From Pacificimonas sp036351775 (lineage in GTDB: Bacteria; Pseudomonadota; Alphaproteobacteria; Sphingomonadales; Sphingomonadaceae), in the NCBI GenBank assembly GCA_036351775.1, contig JAZBPX010000064.1:62001-126000 (forward strand): a stretch of 64,000 bases of DNA, in the 5' to 3' direction. The notes under the pieces are model-generated. The model was given only the letters and a program-made list of their open reading frames with translations, ran no database searches and was not told the DNA's origin. How positions within the stretch are numbered: the stretch's first letter is position 1; every line of letters begins with the position of its first letter. Positions 61,503 through 64,000 of the stretch are shown piece after piece. The position numbers and the translations under genes are program-made.

Positions 61503-63649
61503 TCCCGCTCTCCCTCGCGCCGCACTGCAGCATCCCGCGCCCAGGGATGCGCGCCATCGCCAAGGGCCGCCGATACCACGCGGCCGCCGTCTAGATCGAT
61601 CGACACCGCCCCCAGCTCACCCAGCCGGGTCCGATCAAGCTTAAGCCAGCGCGGCGCGCACCAATAGGGTAGCCTCCGGTCGCTGACGACGATGTCACTG
61701 GCCGCGCAGGCCGCTTCGAACGCAGGCCGCGGGATCAGGTTTCGGCTCCTCGTCGTCAGCAGCCGCCAGTCCCCGCCGCCGCGCCGCGGCACCGACAGCA
61801 CGCAGGCATCGGGCGAACAGTCGGCTTGCGCCAGATCGTCGAACGTCAGCGTTCGCCGCGTACCCGCCGCTGCGCCCCACATCTCGCGCACATAGCTGCC
61901 CGCGCGCGGCCGCGACATGGCGAGGCCCTGTTCGGTCAGCAGCGCCACATGCCGCCCGTCCGGATCGACGAACAGTTCCGGCCGCGGCGCGGTCACCGCC
62001 AGCATTGCCCCGACCGCCACCGGCACCAGTCCCCATAGCCGCCACTGCGTTTCCCACAGGCACAGCCACAGACCGCCCGCCACGATCAGCGCCATCGCGC
62101 CCGCCGTCACCGCGGAAATGCTCGCCACGGCACCGGGCAGCGCGCTGGCTGTCCGCGCTACGTCGAGCAGTGCCCCAATCCCCAGCGACAACGCCAGGAA
62201 TACCGGCTCCGCCAGCCCCGCCAGCGACGCGAACAGCCCCGCAATCAGCAGCGGAATGATGACAAAGCTCGTCAGCGGAATGGCAATCAGGTTCGCCAGC
62301 GCGCCGTACAGCCCCACATGGCCGAAATGAAACAGCGCGACCGGCGCAATCGCTGCCTCCGCCGCGATGCCCGTCATCACCAGCGCCGCCGCCCCGTTCA
62401 CCAGCCGTTTCGTCCAGCCGCCCCCCTCCGGATTGCGCTCCCGCCACGCCCGCGCAAACGGTGCCTGGTACAGCGCGACAATCCCCGTCACCGCTGCAAA
62501 GCTCAGCTGAAAGCTCGGGCTGATCAGCACATGCGGCTGCCAGATCAGGATCAGGGTCGCGCCCGCCGCCACCAGCCTTAGCGAAATCGCCTCCCGCCCC
62601 AGCGCAAGGCCGACCAGCACGATCATCACCGCGATACACGCCCGAACGGTTGGGATGCCCGCCCCGGCGATCAGCGTATAGGCGATCCCGGCCCCCGCTG
62701 CCGCGACCGACGCCCACAGCCGCGCATCATGGCGCAGCGCGAACGCCTCCCACCGCACCAGCGCAAATCGCACCAGCCATAATGTGCCGCCGACGACAAC
62801 GGCGATATGCAGCCCGCTGATCGCGATCAGGTGCGCCAGTCCGCTGTCGCGCATCGCCTGGGTTGCCTCTTCGGGAATACCGCCCCGGTCGCCGGTCACC
62901 AGCGCCGCCGCCACGCCGCCCTCCGCGCCGCCCACACCGTCCTGGAGAAGCGCTGTCAGATCGGCCCGAAACGCATCCAGCCGCGCGCGCCATCCCGATG
63001 CAGGCGGTCCCGGTGCCAGAACCTCGGGTTCCCCCAGCGCAAAGCCGCTCGCCCCGATGCCTTCGAACCACGCCCTCCTGGCGAAGTGATAGCCGCCCGG
63101 CACCACGGGCCCCGGCGGCGGGCTCAGCGTCGCGCGCACGGAAACCCGCGCGCCGACATCGACGCCCTCGCTTTCGCCGCGCACGCTGATCCGGGCTAGC
63201 ATCGGCTGTGCATCCAGGTCCCTGGTCCGCACCAGCAGCCGCGTTCGCCCTCTCGCCGGCAACCGCTCGACCGCCTCAACCTTGCCGACGATCGTCTCTG
63301 CAAAGACCGGTGCCTGCAGCACGGGCGCCCGCACCCGCTCGGCCTCCCACCATGCCATCCCCAGCCCCGCCGCAGCGACTAAACCGCCGACCAGCAGCGC
63401 CCGCCCGGACAATTCGCCGACAAGCGCGCCAAAAGCAGCGATCGCCAGCAGCGCAAGCAGCGCTGAAACCCAGGTGTCCGAGTTCGGCAGCACGTTCCAC
63501 AGGCCGATCCCGCTCCCCAGTGCCACCGGAATGAACAGCGGCATCTGGTGCCGTTCGCGCGCCAGTTTCTGCTCCAGCCATTCCCGGCCAGCGACAACGC
63601 GCGCAGGCAAGGTTTGAAGGGCGCTCGCCGTGCTGCTACTGAGCGCCAA
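61499..63649 (-). CDS. ComEC/Rec2-family DNA uptake channel protein
   Basis: Predicted inner-membrane channel that passes single-stranded DNA during natural transformation. The 716-residue protein has N-terminal spans with an OB-like domain (about 115-215) and the Competence domain with HLIAISGLHIAVV and GAGIPTVRAC. Further spans end near residue 570. The C-terminal soluble part is short and shows none of the MBL HxHxDH residues. The start is TTG at 63649 with AGGGGG 5 nt upstream. Divergent from gltX. Whether transformation occurs cannot be judged here. Confidence 0.9.
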   Translation of the reverse strand: MALSSSTASALQTLPARVVAGREWLEQKLARERHQMPLFIPVALGSGIGLWNVLPNSDTWVSALLALLAIAAFGALVGELSGRALLVGGLVAAAGLGMAWWEAERVRAPVLQAPVFAETIVGKVEAVERLPARGRTRLLVRTRDLDAQPMLARISVRGESEGVDVGARVSVRATLSPPPGPVVPGGYHFARRAWFEGIGASGFALGEPEVLAPGPPASGWRARLDAFRADLTALLQDGVGGAEGGVAAALVTGDRGGIPEEATQAMRDSGLAHLIAISGLHIAVVVGGTLWLVRFALVRWEAFALRHDARLWASVAAAGAGIAYTLIAGAGIPTVRACIAVMIVLVGLALGREAISLRLVAAGATLILIWQPHVLISPSFQLSFAAVTGIVALYQAPFARAWRERNPEGGGWTKRLVNGAAALVMTGIAAEAAIAPVALFHFGHVGLYGALANLIAIPLTSFVIIPLLIAGLFASLAGLAEPVFLALSLGIGALLDVARTASALPGAVASISAVTAGAMALIVAGGLWLCLWETQWRLWGLVPVAVGAMLAVTAPRPELFVDPDGRHVALLTEQGLAMSRPRAGSYVREMWGAAAGTRRTLTFDDLAQADCSPDACVLSVPRRGGGDWRLLTTRSRNLIPRPAFEAACAASDIVVSDRRLPYWCAPRWLKLDRTRLGELGAVSIDLDGGRVVSAALGDGAHPWARDAAVRREGERE

Positions 63650-63704
63650 AGCGTCCCCCTTTCCGCTGTCCCACCGGCGGCAAACCTTATCTCCCGGAGT
63701 TCAA

Positions 63705-64000
63705 ATGGTTGCAAGCAGCGCCGCCCCTGTCGTTACGCGGTTCGCGCCCTCTCCCACGGGCTTCCTGCACATCGGCGGCGCGCGCACGGCGCTGTTCAAC
63801 TATTTGTTCGCAAAGGCAAATGGCGGCGAGTTCCTGCTCCGCGTCGAGGATACCGACCGCGAGCGCTCTACGCCGGAGGCGACGGCTGCGATTCTCTCGG
63901 GCATGGCTTGGCTCGGCCTCGACGCCGACCGCGATCCCGTCTTCCAGGCGCAGCAGGCGGATCGGCACGCAGAAGTGGCGAACGCGCTCCTCGCTAGGGG
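63705..64000 (+). CDS. gltX: Glutamyl-tRNA synthetase, 5' part (cut by window end)
   Basis: Only the first 98 codons are present. They include the class I motif FAPSPTGFLHIGG (14-25, HIGH equivalent HIGG), the ARTALFNYLFAK helix and the LLRVEDTDRERS glutamate-binding segment, enough for a GltX-family call. GGAG lies a few nt before the ATG. A glutamyl-Q tRNA-Asp synthetase is a less likely alternative, which the missing C-terminus would decide. It is 55 nt from the divergent comEC start. Confidence 0.93.
   Translation, partial: MVASSAAPVVTRFAPSPTGFLHIGGARTALFNYLFAKANGGEFLLRVEDTDRERSTPEATAAILSGMAWLGLDADRDPVFQAQQADRHAEVANALLAR

Overview
This window is a GC-rich, gene-dense stretch of a bacterial chromosome that reads as core genome. 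Several signs point to an alphaproteobacterium, most likely in the order Sphingomonadales. These are a GTTC-N7-GTTC SOS box in front of lexA, a TrmFO-type tRNA methyltransferase, a short prolyl-tRNA synthetase of about 440 residues without an editing insertion, and a rpsB-tsf-pyrH-frr-uppS-cdsA-dxr-rseP-bamA-ompH-fabZ run with no lpxD, lpxA or lpxB. The order ppiD-trpEGDC-moaC-moeA-lexA, then comEC and gltX, agrees with what I remember of sphingomonads. The assignment is an inference from content; no search was run.

Layout. 0-6 kb: an MscS channel, gyrA (minus) and trmFO. 5.8-14.7 kb: a long minus-strand series, probably one transcript read from high to low coordinates: mltB, rlpA, dacC (cell wall), tmk, holB, metG, tatD, a PhnP-like hydrolase, an unknown membrane coiled-coil protein and a membrane-anchored retropepsin-like protease. 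tRNA-Ser(UGA) lies just upstream at 14.8 kb. 15-17.6 kb: a Ca2+/Na+ exchanger and an acyl-CoA synthetase. 17.7-18.2 kb: three palindromic repeat pairs in a row. 18.2-25.2 kb: rpmE (minus), then a plus-strand block with a cobalamin riboswitch, btuB and a methylcrotonoyl-CoA carboxylase cluster. 25.2-36.3 kb: the large ribosomal, lipid and outer-membrane series named above. 36.5-40.7 kb: doxX, an FGase/Nnr/RlmD set and a small secreted protein with its own promoter region and terminator. 40.8-52.8 kb: dnaE, an NAD(P)-binding protein, lolE-lolD, proS, an Nramp-like transporter, pyrG, secG and tpiA. 52.9-61.1 kb: ppiD, trpEGDC, moaC, moeA and lexA. 61.1-64 kb: a cupin protein, comEC and the beginning of gltX, cut by the window edge.

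Many neighbours overlap by 1-14 nt (ATGA, GTGA or TGATG junctions), which implies translational coupling. Several start codons are GTG or TTG, including those of gyrA, bamA, dxr, uppS, trpC and comEC. The longest non-coding stretches hold dispersed palindromic repeats (three of the four clusters between convergent genes) or the riboswitch.

I found no phage, insertion sequence, CRISPR array, defence island or secondary-metabolite cluster, and nothing I would call a new system. The parts most worth a second look are the repeat families, the carboxylase/btuB block between fabZ and rpmE, the divergent hydratase inside it, the small secreted protein with paired inverted repeats around its promoter, the uncharacterised membrane protein next to the retropepsin-like protease, and the Nramp relative without canonical metal-site motifs.
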